Origin: a virus
Virus record (IMG/VR): IMGVR_UViG_3300042868_004622
Span: 1 to 37,984 of that record
DNA: 37,984 bases
Strand: one strand, 5' to 3'
Below, piece by piece: positions 22,563 to 28,268 of the stretch. Each line of letters opens with the position of its first letter. Position 1 is the first letter of the stretch. Under the pieces are notes generated by a model. That model made no database searches. It was not told the origin of the DNA and worked only from the letters and a program-made list of their open reading frames with translations. Made by a program: the position numbers and the translations under genes.

Positions 22563-22716
22563 CGTGGGTCTCTCCGTATGATTGCAGCATTTCGAGCCTC
22601 TCAAGCTCGCGATAGAGCGCGGCGGCGCGGTCTACGTCGCCGGTCCATAGGGCGTCCTGAATCTCGCGTCGCACGCGCATGATTTCGGACCATAGGGGGC
22701 GCGGGTTAGTCTGCAT
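22549..22716 (-). CDS. 55-residue charged helical protein
   Basis: Minus-strand ATG at 22716: MQTNPRPLWSEIMRVRREIQ, DALWTGDVDRAAALYRELER, LEMLQSYGETHDVDH. It looks like a helical hairpin with alternating Arg and Glu. Overlaps of 11 bases upstream and 14 bases downstream place it in the same packed message. No domain is recognised. Confidence 0.45.
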   Translation of the reverse strand: MQTNPRPLWSEIMRVRREIQDALWTGDVDRAAALYRELERLEMLQSYGETHDVDH

Positions 22717-22966
22717 TGGCCGCGAGCAAATGTTGGGCTATCTCGCGCCAGTTAACATCTTGGAGGAACGCGAGCGCATAGTCGCGCGCCAGTCCTTCGG
22801 GCGCGGTTTGTTCTATAATATCTTCGGCATACTCCCTAAGAAGCGGCGCGAGTTCGAATTGATTCATCCCGCACCAGCTCGTCTCGTTAATGTCCATTCC
22901 GTCGAACATCTCAAGATTGACGCGCCATGTTGCGTAGTTAGTCCATCCATTATAGCTCATTTTCAT
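22706..22966 (-). CDS. DUF7249-like small phage protein
   Basis: 86 residues; AGGAGAC directly precedes the ATG, and a second ATG two codons in (MSYNGWTNYATWRVNLEMFD) has better spacing. The NYATWRVNLEMFDG opening is a recurrent phage motif that I recall as DUF7249; the name is from memory. The rest is acidic and helical (LLREYAEDIIEQTAPEGLAR). Its function is not known. It follows the 158-residue gene after a 56-base gap containing a GC-rich imperfect hairpin (about 22991-23011). Confidence 0.55.
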   Translation of the reverse strand: MKMSYNGWTNYATWRVNLEMFDGMDINETSWCGMNQFELAPLLREYAEDIIEQTAPEGLARDYALAFLQDVNWREIAQHLLAANAD

Positions 22967-23022
22967 GTCTCCTATGTGAGTTTGTTATGATAGCGCCGCG
23001 CATGGCGCGACGCCAGTAATTA

Positions 23023-23499
23023 TCAGACAAGGCGTCCGTCAGCGTAAAACTCATAAGCGTTGGCTTCTAAACTGTCGTCTATACCGGCATCCGATAGCTG
23101 GTATCCTATATCGTCGCGCCATGCGCAAAACCCCGCATCCAGCGCCATGTCGAATGCGTGTTTGGCGTTGCCCGTTTTTTCAAATTGGTCGTAGAATGTA
23201 GACCACAGGTCATAATCCAAACAGAAGCCTGTAGGATTGTGTTCCCGGTCGAAGTCGCGCAGCTTACGCCCGCGAAAATGGGAGTTGTCGGCGTCGGTCG
23301 AATATGAATAGGGGCTATACGCGCCGATCTCCCATTTCGTCAGGCGAACGCCGAAATGCGCGCAGAAGGCTTTGACGCTCGCGAGGCTTTCATCGTGCCA
23401 GCTATACTCAAAACCGGCGCGCCACCAATTACGCGCGCGCTCCTTGGCGTCATCTGATAGTTCATCGAATGTGTAGATTTCTACGGTTGCCGTTCTCAT
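23023..23499 (-). CDS. Conserved early phage protein, unknown function
   Basis: 158 residues from the ATG at 23499 (MRTATVEIYTFDELSDDAKE), eight bases after AAAGGA; the ATG at 23505 is too close to it. The family pattern YTFDELSDDAKERARNWW, HFGVRLTKWEIGAYSPYSYS and DNSHFRGRKLRDFDRE is shared with hypothetical proteins of many phages, and I know no proven role. It is acidic with many aromatic residues, and is the largest gene of the leftward early block, near its promoter-proximal end. This would fit a host-modifying or anti-defence protein, an inference from position and charge. Confidence 0.6.
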   Translation of the reverse strand: MRTATVEIYTFDELSDDAKERARNWWRAGFEYSWHDESLASVKAFCAHFGVRLTKWEIGAYSPYSYSTDADNSHFRGRKLRDFDREHNPTGFCLDYDLWSTFYDQFEKTGNAKHAFDMALDAGFCAWRDDIGYQLSDAGIDDSLEANAYEFYADGRLV

Positions 23500-23520
23500 T
23501 GTCATGTTCCTTTGTTACAG

Positions 23521-23604
23521 TTAGGCGGAAAGAGTCGCGACGATTGCGCCAGCAATGGCGAAGCAGGCGGCGAAAGTTTGGATTGCGTCGATATAGGTGG
23601 GCAT
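23521..23604 (-). CDS. 27-residue membrane peptide
   Basis: Minus-strand ATG at 23604: MPTYIDAIQTFAACFAIAGA then IVATLSA. AAGGAC lies at correct distance upstream. It is one TM helix with a short polar start. It sits between the 47-residue and 158-residue genes. A longer frame reading through it from 23745 is rejected, because the 47-residue gene occupies that DNA in another frame with a better ribosome site. Confidence 0.5.
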   Translation of the reverse strand: MPTYIDAIQTFAACFAIAGAIVATLSA

Positions 23605-23614
23605 TGATTTGTCC

Positions 23615-23758
23615 TTATATTGAGATTGTAGAACGCCACGCTTCGACGACACGACCGCCGATTGCAGCGGCTTTCGCGTCAGCAGCAGCTCTATCTTTGA
23701 ACCGCTCAACAGTGCGCCAGTGTTTGCCGTCATACTTTTGGACAACGTAAATGGTCAT
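23615..23758 (-). CDS. 47-residue basic protein, first early leftward gene
   Basis: Minus-strand ATG at 23758: MTIYVVQKYDGKHWRTVERF, KDRAAADAKAAAIGGRVVEA, WRSTISI. AAGGAG ten bases upstream is one of the strongest ribosome sites in the block. The pattern (strand, turn, helix, strand) resembles small DNA- or protein-binding folds seen in phages, but no family is named. It is the promoter-proximal gene of the leftward early message and so should be made first. Confidence 0.55.
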   Translation of the reverse strand: MTIYVVQKYDGKHWRTVERFKDRAAADAKAAAIGGRVVEAWRSTISI

Positions 23759-23787
23759 TGGACTGTCTCCTTGTGTTCGATGCTCAC

Positions 23788-23816
23788 AAGATAGCGCGAT
23801 TCGACGGCGATTGCAA
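23788..23816 (-). promoter_or_regulatory. Candidate leftward early promoter
   Basis: On the minus strand TTGCAA (23816-23811), a 17-base spacer and TATCTT (23793-23788). Each box matches four of six sigma-70 consensus bases. It would start transcription about 25 bases before the ATG at 23758. No better pair was found in this direction. Confidence 0.4.
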
Positions 23817-24108
23817 TAAGATTTTTGATTAGGTCATCATTTATCTTGTTTTTGTCTGTGACTTAGGCGCGGGAAACACGAGCGATTACCGGGCGTTATA
23901 CTATTTGAGCTGTTTTTATATATTAAAGGTCAAAAAAATATAAATGTTTACATACGTATACATACAGTAAAAATGTATAGCGACTTAAAACGTCTTTGCT
24001 ATATCGCCTAATAGCATAACCCACCAAAATGGTAGACTATGCGCGCGGTCGTCTAGGCGCGCGTTATTTGCCTTCACGCAAAAAGTCTGACTCGACTTGA
24101 AACAGACT

Positions 24109-24135
24109 CGCCTAAATGACCTAAACCGCCTAACC
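24109..24135 (+). repeat. 9-bp tandem (iteron-like) repeats
   Basis: CGCCTAAAT, GACCTAAAC and CGCCTAACC follow one another without gaps (starts 24109, 24118, 24127). CGCCTAA occurs again at 24005, TTAGGTC at 23829 and TTAGGCG at 23863 (inverted copies). A period of 9 is near a helical turn, so a protein could occupy one face of the DNA. Confidence 0.7.
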
Positions 24136-24167
24136 CTTTCTGTTTACGTAAACGCTATGACTTGAGC

Positions 24168-24214
24168 GTTGACAGACGTTGACATTAAGCTGTTGACATT
24201 GAGCAGTAGACATT
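24168..24214 (+). repeat. GTTGACATT direct repeats
   Basis: GTTGACAGA (24168), GTTGACATT (24178), GTTGACATT (24192), GTAGACATT (24206). The last three are spaced exactly 14 bases. Each contains a TTGACA-like box, but no matching -10 box lies 16-18 bases downstream, so a protein-binding array is more likely than a row of promoters. Confidence 0.7.
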
Positions 24215-24297
24215 CAGGGGCGGGGGGCTGGGCCTTGGGATCTCCTTTAAGAAATACGCAGGGGCTGCACAAAATTTTTTAAATTTTATTTTTTCAT

Positions 24298-24306
24298 GCT
24301 ATAACA
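24298..24306 (+). promoter_or_regulatory. Candidate extended -10 box before the terminase operon
   Basis: TGCTATAAC at 24298-24306 has the TGn plus TATAAC form of an extended -10 element. A start about seven bases after it falls at or next to ATG 24311, which has no ribosome site, so a leaderless message is possible. No -35 box is seen, only an A/T tract. Confidence 0.35.
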
Positions 24307-24310
24307 AACC

Positions 24311-24817
24311 ATGTTTCACTCACTCCCCTATGAGCCGCGCCAGATCGCCGCGACGGAAGCGGTGCTGGAGCGCATATACGAAGCTGCTCGTAAGGGCCTG
24401 CGCGGCGACTCCATGGCGCTGGCGGCCGGGCTGACGCCGCATGAATACCGGACGCTTGTGCAACTCGACCCGATAGCGGAGTATGCCGAAACAAAGGGGC
24501 GCGCTGACGGAGAGGCGGAACTGGCCGACGTGATGATGAAGGCCGCGCGGAGCGGCGACACCAAAGCGGCCATGGACATGCTGAAGTTCGCGCATAAGTG
24601 GACGGCCCCGCAATCAATTCAGGTTCAGGTAGAGCAAAAAATTAGTATTTTGGCGGCTTTAGAAGAAGCTACCGCTAGAGTTATTGAAGGTTCTGTGTTA
24701 GATACAGTTGAGGCCGCCGACGCGGGAACGTCAGACGGCCTCTTGGACCACCGTAATAGGGACGGTAGCTATGCACAGGATTACGCACGACAGACTGAAA
24801 AGTCTACTGGCTTATGA
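24311..24817 (+). CDS. Small terminase subunit
   Basis: 168 residues. LERIYEAARKGLRGDSMALA then AGLTPHEYRTLVQLDPIAEY is the helix-turn-helix that binds the packaging site. EGEAELADVMMKAARSGDTK-like sequence (here DGEAELADVMMKAARSGDTK) and AAMDMLKFAHKWTAPQSIQV continue the helical core. It lies upstream of the large subunit with an HNH gene between. The C-terminal ~45 residues after VIEGSVLDTVEAA look unlike the GC-rich N-terminal part in codon use, and the last 47 bases overlap the HNH gene, so the natural end may have been altered by that insertion. No Shine-Dalgarno precedes the ATG. Confidence 0.75.
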   Translation: MFHSLPYEPRQIAATEAVLERIYEAARKGLRGDSMALAAGLTPHEYRTLVQLDPIAEYAETKGRADGEAELADVMMKAARSGDTKAAMDMLKFAHKWTAPQSIQVQVEQKISILAALEEATARVIEGSVLDTVEAADAGTSDGLLDHRNRDGSYAQDYARQTEKSTGL

Positions 24818-25259
24818 CCCGGACACCGGGGTTTTTACCCGCGACGGCAAACCGGCGGGCTACGCCCATCACACCGGCTACCGATATGTTGGCGTAGACG
24901 GCGAAACGATAATAGAGCATCGTTTAGCGTGGTTTTACGTATATGGAGTTTGGCCTTCCGCCGATCTGGACCACATAAACCGCGTTCGCTCCGATAACAG
25001 AATCGCTAATCTCAGAGAGGTTTCCCGCTCTGAAAACTGTCAGAATCAACCGATAAGACGCTCAAATAAAAGCGGTCGGACCGGCGTTTACTACCACAAA
25101 GTATCTGGTAAATGGGCAGCGACTATAAACGTAAACAGACGGCAGATACATTTAGGTATATACGACACTGCGGAAGAGGCAATATCAGTGAGGCGCAAAG
25201 CCGAGCTGGAGCACTACCCATATAGGGCTAAAGATGCAGACTCCGATATACGATCCTGA
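24771..25259 (+). CDS. Homing endonuclease HNH-AP2 (copy 3)
   Basis: 162 residues from ATG 24771 (MHRITHDRLKSLLAYDPDTG); an upstream in-frame ATG at 24708 adds only terminase-overlapping sequence. HNH core: HRLAWFYVYGVWP, DLDHINRVRSDNR (65-77), ANLREVSRSENCQNQ. AP2-type end: RTGVYYHKVSGKWAATINVN, LGIYDTAEEAISVRRKAELE. It lies between the terminase subunits, overlapping the small one by 47 bases and the large one by 26. Invading a packaging operon puts the target in an essential conserved gene, the usual strategy of such elements. It is paralogous to copies at 12907 and 17162. Confidence 0.87.
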   Translation: MHRITHDRLKSLLAYDPDTGVFTRDGKPAGYAHHTGYRYVGVDGETIIEHRLAWFYVYGVWPSADLDHINRVRSDNRIANLREVSRSENCQNQPIRRSNKSGRTGVYYHKVSGKWAATINVNRRQIHLGIYDTAEEAISVRRKAELEHYPYRAKDADSDIRS

Positions 25260-26760
25260 AGACGAGCAAAAACTGATGGCGACCTTTTGGTCGCCTCAGA
25301 TAAAAAACGATCCTCTGGCGTTTGTGAGGCTTTGTTTTCCGTGGGGTAAAGCCGGCACGCCACTAGAGCATTTCTCCGGGCCCCGGCGTTGGCAGGTAGA
25401 TGTTCTGCGCGAGCTGCGCGATCACATAGCGGCCAATAACAACCGCGTGGATTACGAGACTTTTCGTATGGCCGTGTCGTCAGGGCGCGGTATTGGTAAG
25501 TCCGCGTTAGTCAGTTGGCTTATTATTTGGATGGTGACGACGCGCATAGGGTCTACTGTCATAGTGTCCGCTAACAGCGAGGCTCAGCTCCGATCTGTTA
25601 CTTGGGCGGAAATAACCAAATGGCTAAGCATGGGCCTTAACTCCCATTGGTTTGAGATTAGCGCCACGCGCGTATCTCCCGCCAAATGGCTAACAGATCT
25701 TGTAGAACGCGATCTTAAAAAAGGTTGCCGCTACTGGTCCGTGGAAGGGCGTTTGTGGTCTGAAGAAAACCCGGACAGTTATGCGGGCGCGCATAACATG
25801 GACGGTATGATGCTGATATTTGACGAAAGTTCGGGCATACCCGATGCGATCTGGAGTGTGGCTAGTGGATTTTTTTCGGAAAATACTCCTAATCGCTTTT
25901 GGCTTGCTTTCAGCAACCCCCGGCGCAACTCAGGATATTTCTACGAGTGCTTCAACAGCAAGCGAGAGTTCTGGCGAACCAAGACTGTTGACGCCCGAAG
26001 CGTGGAGGGAACTGACAAGGCCGTTTATCAACAGATTATCGATGAATACGGCCCTGACAGCAGCGCAGCCCATGTCGAGGTCTACGGAGAGTTCCCCAAC
26101 GCCTCAGACGATCAGTTCATTGGATCCATGCTCGCTGAAGAAGCCATGGCAAGAGCGCCGTCAAAGGATCCGTCCGCGCCGATTGTGGTCGGGGTGGACC
26201 CGGCGCGGTTCGGGGCGGACGCGACGGTCATCGCGGTAAGGCAGGGGCGCGACATTATCGCGATCCGGCGCTACCGGGGCGACGACACCATGGAGGTGGT
26301 GGGGCGCGTCATCGACGTGATAACGGAGTTCAGCCCGGCGCTTGTAGTCATTGACGAGGGCGGGCTGGGCGCGGGCGTCGTCGACCGTCTGAAGGAGCAG
26401 CGTTACAAGGTGCGCGGGGTGAACTTTGGCCAGAAGTCCGTCAAACCGTTGATGTATGGCAACAAGCGGGCTGAGATGTGGGGCGCGATGAAGGAATGGC
26501 TGAAGACGGCCAGCATCCCGAAAGACCGCTTCCTGAAGTCTGACCTGACCGGGCCGATGATGAAGCCGGACTCGAAGGGCACGATCTTTCTGGAGAGCAA
26601 GAAGGATATGAAGGCCAGAGGGCTGGCCTCGCCCGACGCGGCCGACGCTATCGCCATAACATTCGCCTATCCGGTGGCGCACCGCGAGGCGCGGCCGATG
26701 GACAACAGACGCCGGCTCAGTTATGGTGGGGCGATTTCATCTGGATGGATGGCAAGCTAA
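25234..26760 (+). CDS. Terminase large subunit
   Basis: 508 residues. ATPase: Walker A SSGRGIGKSA (82-91), Walker B MLIFDESSG (193-201) with Asp197/Glu198. Nuclease of RNase H fold: VVGVDPARFGADA with Asp322, VVIDEGGLGAG with Asp374, and SPDAADAIAITFA with Asp468/Asp471. All packaging-motor and cleavage residues are present. It cuts concatemers and pumps DNA through the portal. AGGGCTAAAG before ATG 25234 lies within the HNH gene, so translation follows it. Base composition steps from about 50% to about 70% G+C near 26160 (25561-25620 is 30/60, 26161-26220 is 43/60), between the ATPase and nuclease halves. TAATG joins it to the next gene. Confidence 0.93.
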   Translation: MQTPIYDPEDEQKLMATFWSPQIKNDPLAFVRLCFPWGKAGTPLEHFSGPRRWQVDVLRELRDHIAANNNRVDYETFRMAVSSGRGIGKSALVSWLIIWMVTTRIGSTVIVSANSEAQLRSVTWAEITKWLSMGLNSHWFEISATRVSPAKWLTDLVERDLKKGCRYWSVEGRLWSEENPDSYAGAHNMDGMMLIFDESSGIPDAIWSVASGFFSENTPNRFWLAFSNPRRNSGYFYECFNSKREFWRTKTVDARSVEGTDKAVYQQIIDEYGPDSSAAHVEVYGEFPNASDDQFIGSMLAEEAMARAPSKDPSAPIVVGVDPARFGADATVIAVRQGRDIIAIRRYRGDDTMEVVGRVIDVITEFSPALVVIDEGGLGAGVVDRLKEQRYKVRGVNFGQKSVKPLMYGNKRAEMWGAMKEWLKTASIPKDRFLKSDLTGPMMKPDSKGTIFLESKKDMKARGLASPDAADAIAITFAYPVAHREARPMDNRRRLSYGGAISSGWMAS

Positions 26761-27272
26761 TGGCCGGCGAAACCCCCAAAACAAGATCTTACGCACAGCC
26801 CCGAACAACAATGACCGGTAAGATCGTGCGAGATGACGACGCCGCCGTAGGTGTTGGAGACAGAAACCTTTTTTTAGGGCCTCTGGATCAAGGGTTTATG
26901 GGGCGATCGCCACGCGAATACGGTCTATATGTTCCGAATCCCGATGTCACGCCGCAGGCTAATCCGGCCGCTGTGCGGGCCTATACGCGCAACGCGCCGT
27001 ATATGGAACAGTTTATGTCTGATCCGCAAGCTATGATGCGAGAAATGAATAATATACAAAACGAGCTAAGAAAAAATCCTGACGATGTAATTAATCAATA
27101 CAGGCTGCGCGTTTTACGACAGGCTATGGGCGACGTATTTGGTATGCAAGCGCCGGAGGATATATATAGCTTTACCCGCGCGCAGGCTCCTGTAACGCCG
27201 AGCGATACTTACGAAGGCGCTCGTACGACTACACCGCAATCGCCGCCCACTATGCCCCGTCGGGGGCGCTAA
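26760..27272 (+). CDS. Phage protein of the packaging region, unknown
   Basis: 170 residues from ATG 26760 in the TAATG junction with terminase (an in-frame ATG 15 bases earlier lies inside terminase). Disordered N-terminus (PKTRSYAQPRTTMTGKIVRD), helical centre (YMEQFMSDPQAMMREMNNIQ, NELRKNPDDVINQYRLRVLR), Pro/Thr/Arg-rich end (PQSPPTMPRRGR). Between terminase and portal, such proteins may help head assembly, but none of the text is recognisable. Its TAA overlaps the next ATG. Confidence 0.55.
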   Translation: MAGETPKTRSYAQPRTTMTGKIVRDDDAAVGVGDRNLFLGPLDQGFMGRSPREYGLYVPNPDVTPQANPAAVRAYTRNAPYMEQFMSDPQAMMREMNNIQNELRKNPDDVINQYRLRVLRQAMGDVFGMQAPEDIYSFTRAQAPVTPSDTYEGARTTTPQSPPTMPRRGR

Positions 27273-27535
27273 TGGTTAAAAAATCTGTTTCTCTGTCTGT
27301 TGGCCGTGGTGAGAAGCTGTCCACCAAGGCGGGCGCTGGCCTGACCGCCAAGGGTCGGGCCAAGTATAACGCGGCGACGGGGAGCAAGCTGAAGGCTCCA
27401 GCGCCCAACCCCAAGACCGAGGCTGACAAAGGCCGGAAGGCGAGCTTCTGCGCGCGGATGGGCGGCGTTGTCGCCAAGTCGAAGAACGCAGAGCGGGCCA
27501 AGGCGTCAATGCGGAGATGGAACTGTGGCAAGTAA
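27272..27535 (+). CDS. DUF6321-like basic phage protein
   Basis: 87 residues, very basic: LSTKAGAGLTAKGRAKYNAA, TGSKLKAPAPNPKTEADKGR, KASFCARMGGVVAKSKNAER, ASMRRWNCGK. The AKYNAATGSxLKAPxP and FCARM features recur in many phages beside terminase or portal; I recall the name DUF6321. The function is not known. Charge and location suggest DNA contact during packaging or in the virion. It starts in a TAATG overlap. Confidence 0.7.
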   Translation: MVKKSVSLSVGRGEKLSTKAGAGLTAKGRAKYNAATGSKLKAPAPNPKTEADKGRKASFCARMGGVVAKSKNAERAKASMRRWNCGK

Positions 27536-27674
27536 ACCGGGGCTCTACGCCAACATCCACGCCAAACGGGCGCGCATCAAGGCCGGCTCGGGCGAGAAGA
27601 TGCGCAAACCGGGCGCTGAGGGTGCGCCAACGGCCAAGGCGTTCAAGCAGTCAGCCAAGACGAGGAAAAAGTAA
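27525..27674 (+). CDS. Small basic phage protein, GTG start
   Basis: 49 residues from GTG 27525, which has GGAGATGG before it; an ATG further upstream (27468) is inside the previous gene. ASKPGLYANIHAKRARIKAG then SGEKMRKPGAEGAPTAKAFK is a very conserved short phage protein type often seen next to the DUF6321-like one. About a third is Lys/Arg. It overlaps that gene by 11 bases and the next by one. Function unknown. Confidence 0.65.
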   Translation: MASKPGLYANIHAKRARIKAGSGEKMRKPGAEGAPTAKAFKQSAKTRKK

Positions 27675-28102
27675 TGGCGAATACTAAGCCAATCGGCGTC
27701 GCTTATGAAGATCAAGATATTATTGGCGCAACGACTGTATCGGCCACTAATATCCTGTCAACAGGCGCGATTGGATATGCGGCCGGCGCATATGGAAATG
27801 TGACGCAGCAGAACAACAAGACAACAGCGGTGACGGTCAACGCATCGTCAGGCCAAATCATTACGGCTAATTCACAACTTGCGCCTAGTGCTAACGCGCT
27901 GTTTAAAGTAAACAATAACGTTGTATCTTCTAAAGATGTGGTAATTGTCAGCCCTGCAACGGGCGGCACAAACGGGGCCTATAACGTATTTATAACATCT
28001 ATTGACGATGGGTTTTTTTACATTGAGATTAAGAACGTAACGAACAACGCCTATTCTGAATCAATCCGCCTTAACTTTGCAATCTTACATACGGTGACAT
28101 AA
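27674..28102 (+). CDS. Virion beta-strand protein (paralogous start with 35248 gene)
   Basis: 142 residues. It opens with ANTKPIGVAYEDQDIIGATT, which parallels PNTKAVGVAFSDPELVSGTT of the gene at 35248. The rest is Asn/Thr/Val beta sequence (NVTQQNNKTTAVTVNASSGQ, IITANSQLAPSANALFKVNN) of a type common in phage capsid-decorating or fibre proteins. Begun in a TAATG overlap. Location before the portal suggests a minor virion component. Lower G+C than the portal gene. Confidence 0.5.
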   Translation: MANTKPIGVAYEDQDIIGATTVSATNILSTGAIGYAAGAYGNVTQQNNKTTAVTVNASSGQIITANSQLAPSANALFKVNNNVVSSKDVVIVSPATGGTNGAYNVFITSIDDGFFYIEIKNVTNNAYSESIRLNFAILHTVT

Positions 28103-28103
28103 C

Positions 28104-28268
28104 ATGCCTCTAGTCAAAAGCACCAGCAAAGAAGCCTTCCGTAAGAACGTAAAGGCTGAGATGAAGGCTGGAAAGCCGCAGAAACAGGCAGTTGCGATTG
28201 CCTACTCGACCAAGCGCGCGGCGGCCAAGAAGCCGGCTATGAAAGGCAAGTCTAGTGGCTGCAAGTGA
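28104..28268 (+). CDS. 54-residue basic DUF6496-like protein
   Basis: MPLVKSTSKEAFRKNVKAEM, KAGKPQKQAVAIAYSTKRAA, AKKPAMKGKSSGCK. The pattern AFRKNVxxEMxAGKPxKQAV followed by AIAYxxKR is a widespread small phage family, DUF6496-like by memory. Very basic. It is located just before the portal, which it overlaps by 14 bases. Role unknown, possibly DNA or head binding. Confidence 0.65.
   Translation: MPLVKSTSKEAFRKNVKAEMKAGKPQKQAVAIAYSTKRAAAKKPAMKGKSSGCK

Larger units (their letters stand above)
23759..24310. promoter_or_regulatory. Main noncoding region: candidate replication origin and divergent control region
   Basis: This 552-base stretch has no credible gene and separates leftward early genes from rightward late genes. 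It is locally very AT-rich: 23881-23940 has 18/60 G+C, against 40 or more in many phage genes. It contains a 9-bp tandem array around CGCCTAA (24109-24135) with further copies at 24005 and, inverted, at 23829 and 23863. It also contains a GTTGACATT array (24168-24214), two TACATAC copies ten bases apart (23949, 23959), the palindrome GTTTACGTAAAC (24142-24153) and a T/A tract at 24271-24294. Repeats plus an AT-rich segment are the usual make-up of a replication origin with initiator sites, and also of a phage operator region. The sequence alone does not choose between them. Confidence 0.6.

Noticed and set aside
23521-23745. Single 74-codon minus-strand gene
   Set aside because: The DNA is better explained by two genes in different frames (47 codons at 23758-23615 and 27 codons at 23604-23521), each with its own AAGGA-type site.
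24168-24214. Row of sigma-70 promoters
   Set aside because: TTGACA-like boxes lack any -10 box at 16-18 bases, so they are reported as a repeat array instead.
23759-24310. tRNA or other structured RNA gene in the noncoding region
   Set aside because: No cloverleaf-compatible arms or T-loop sequence (GGTTCAAATCC type) could be found by eye; only short palindromes and repeats.
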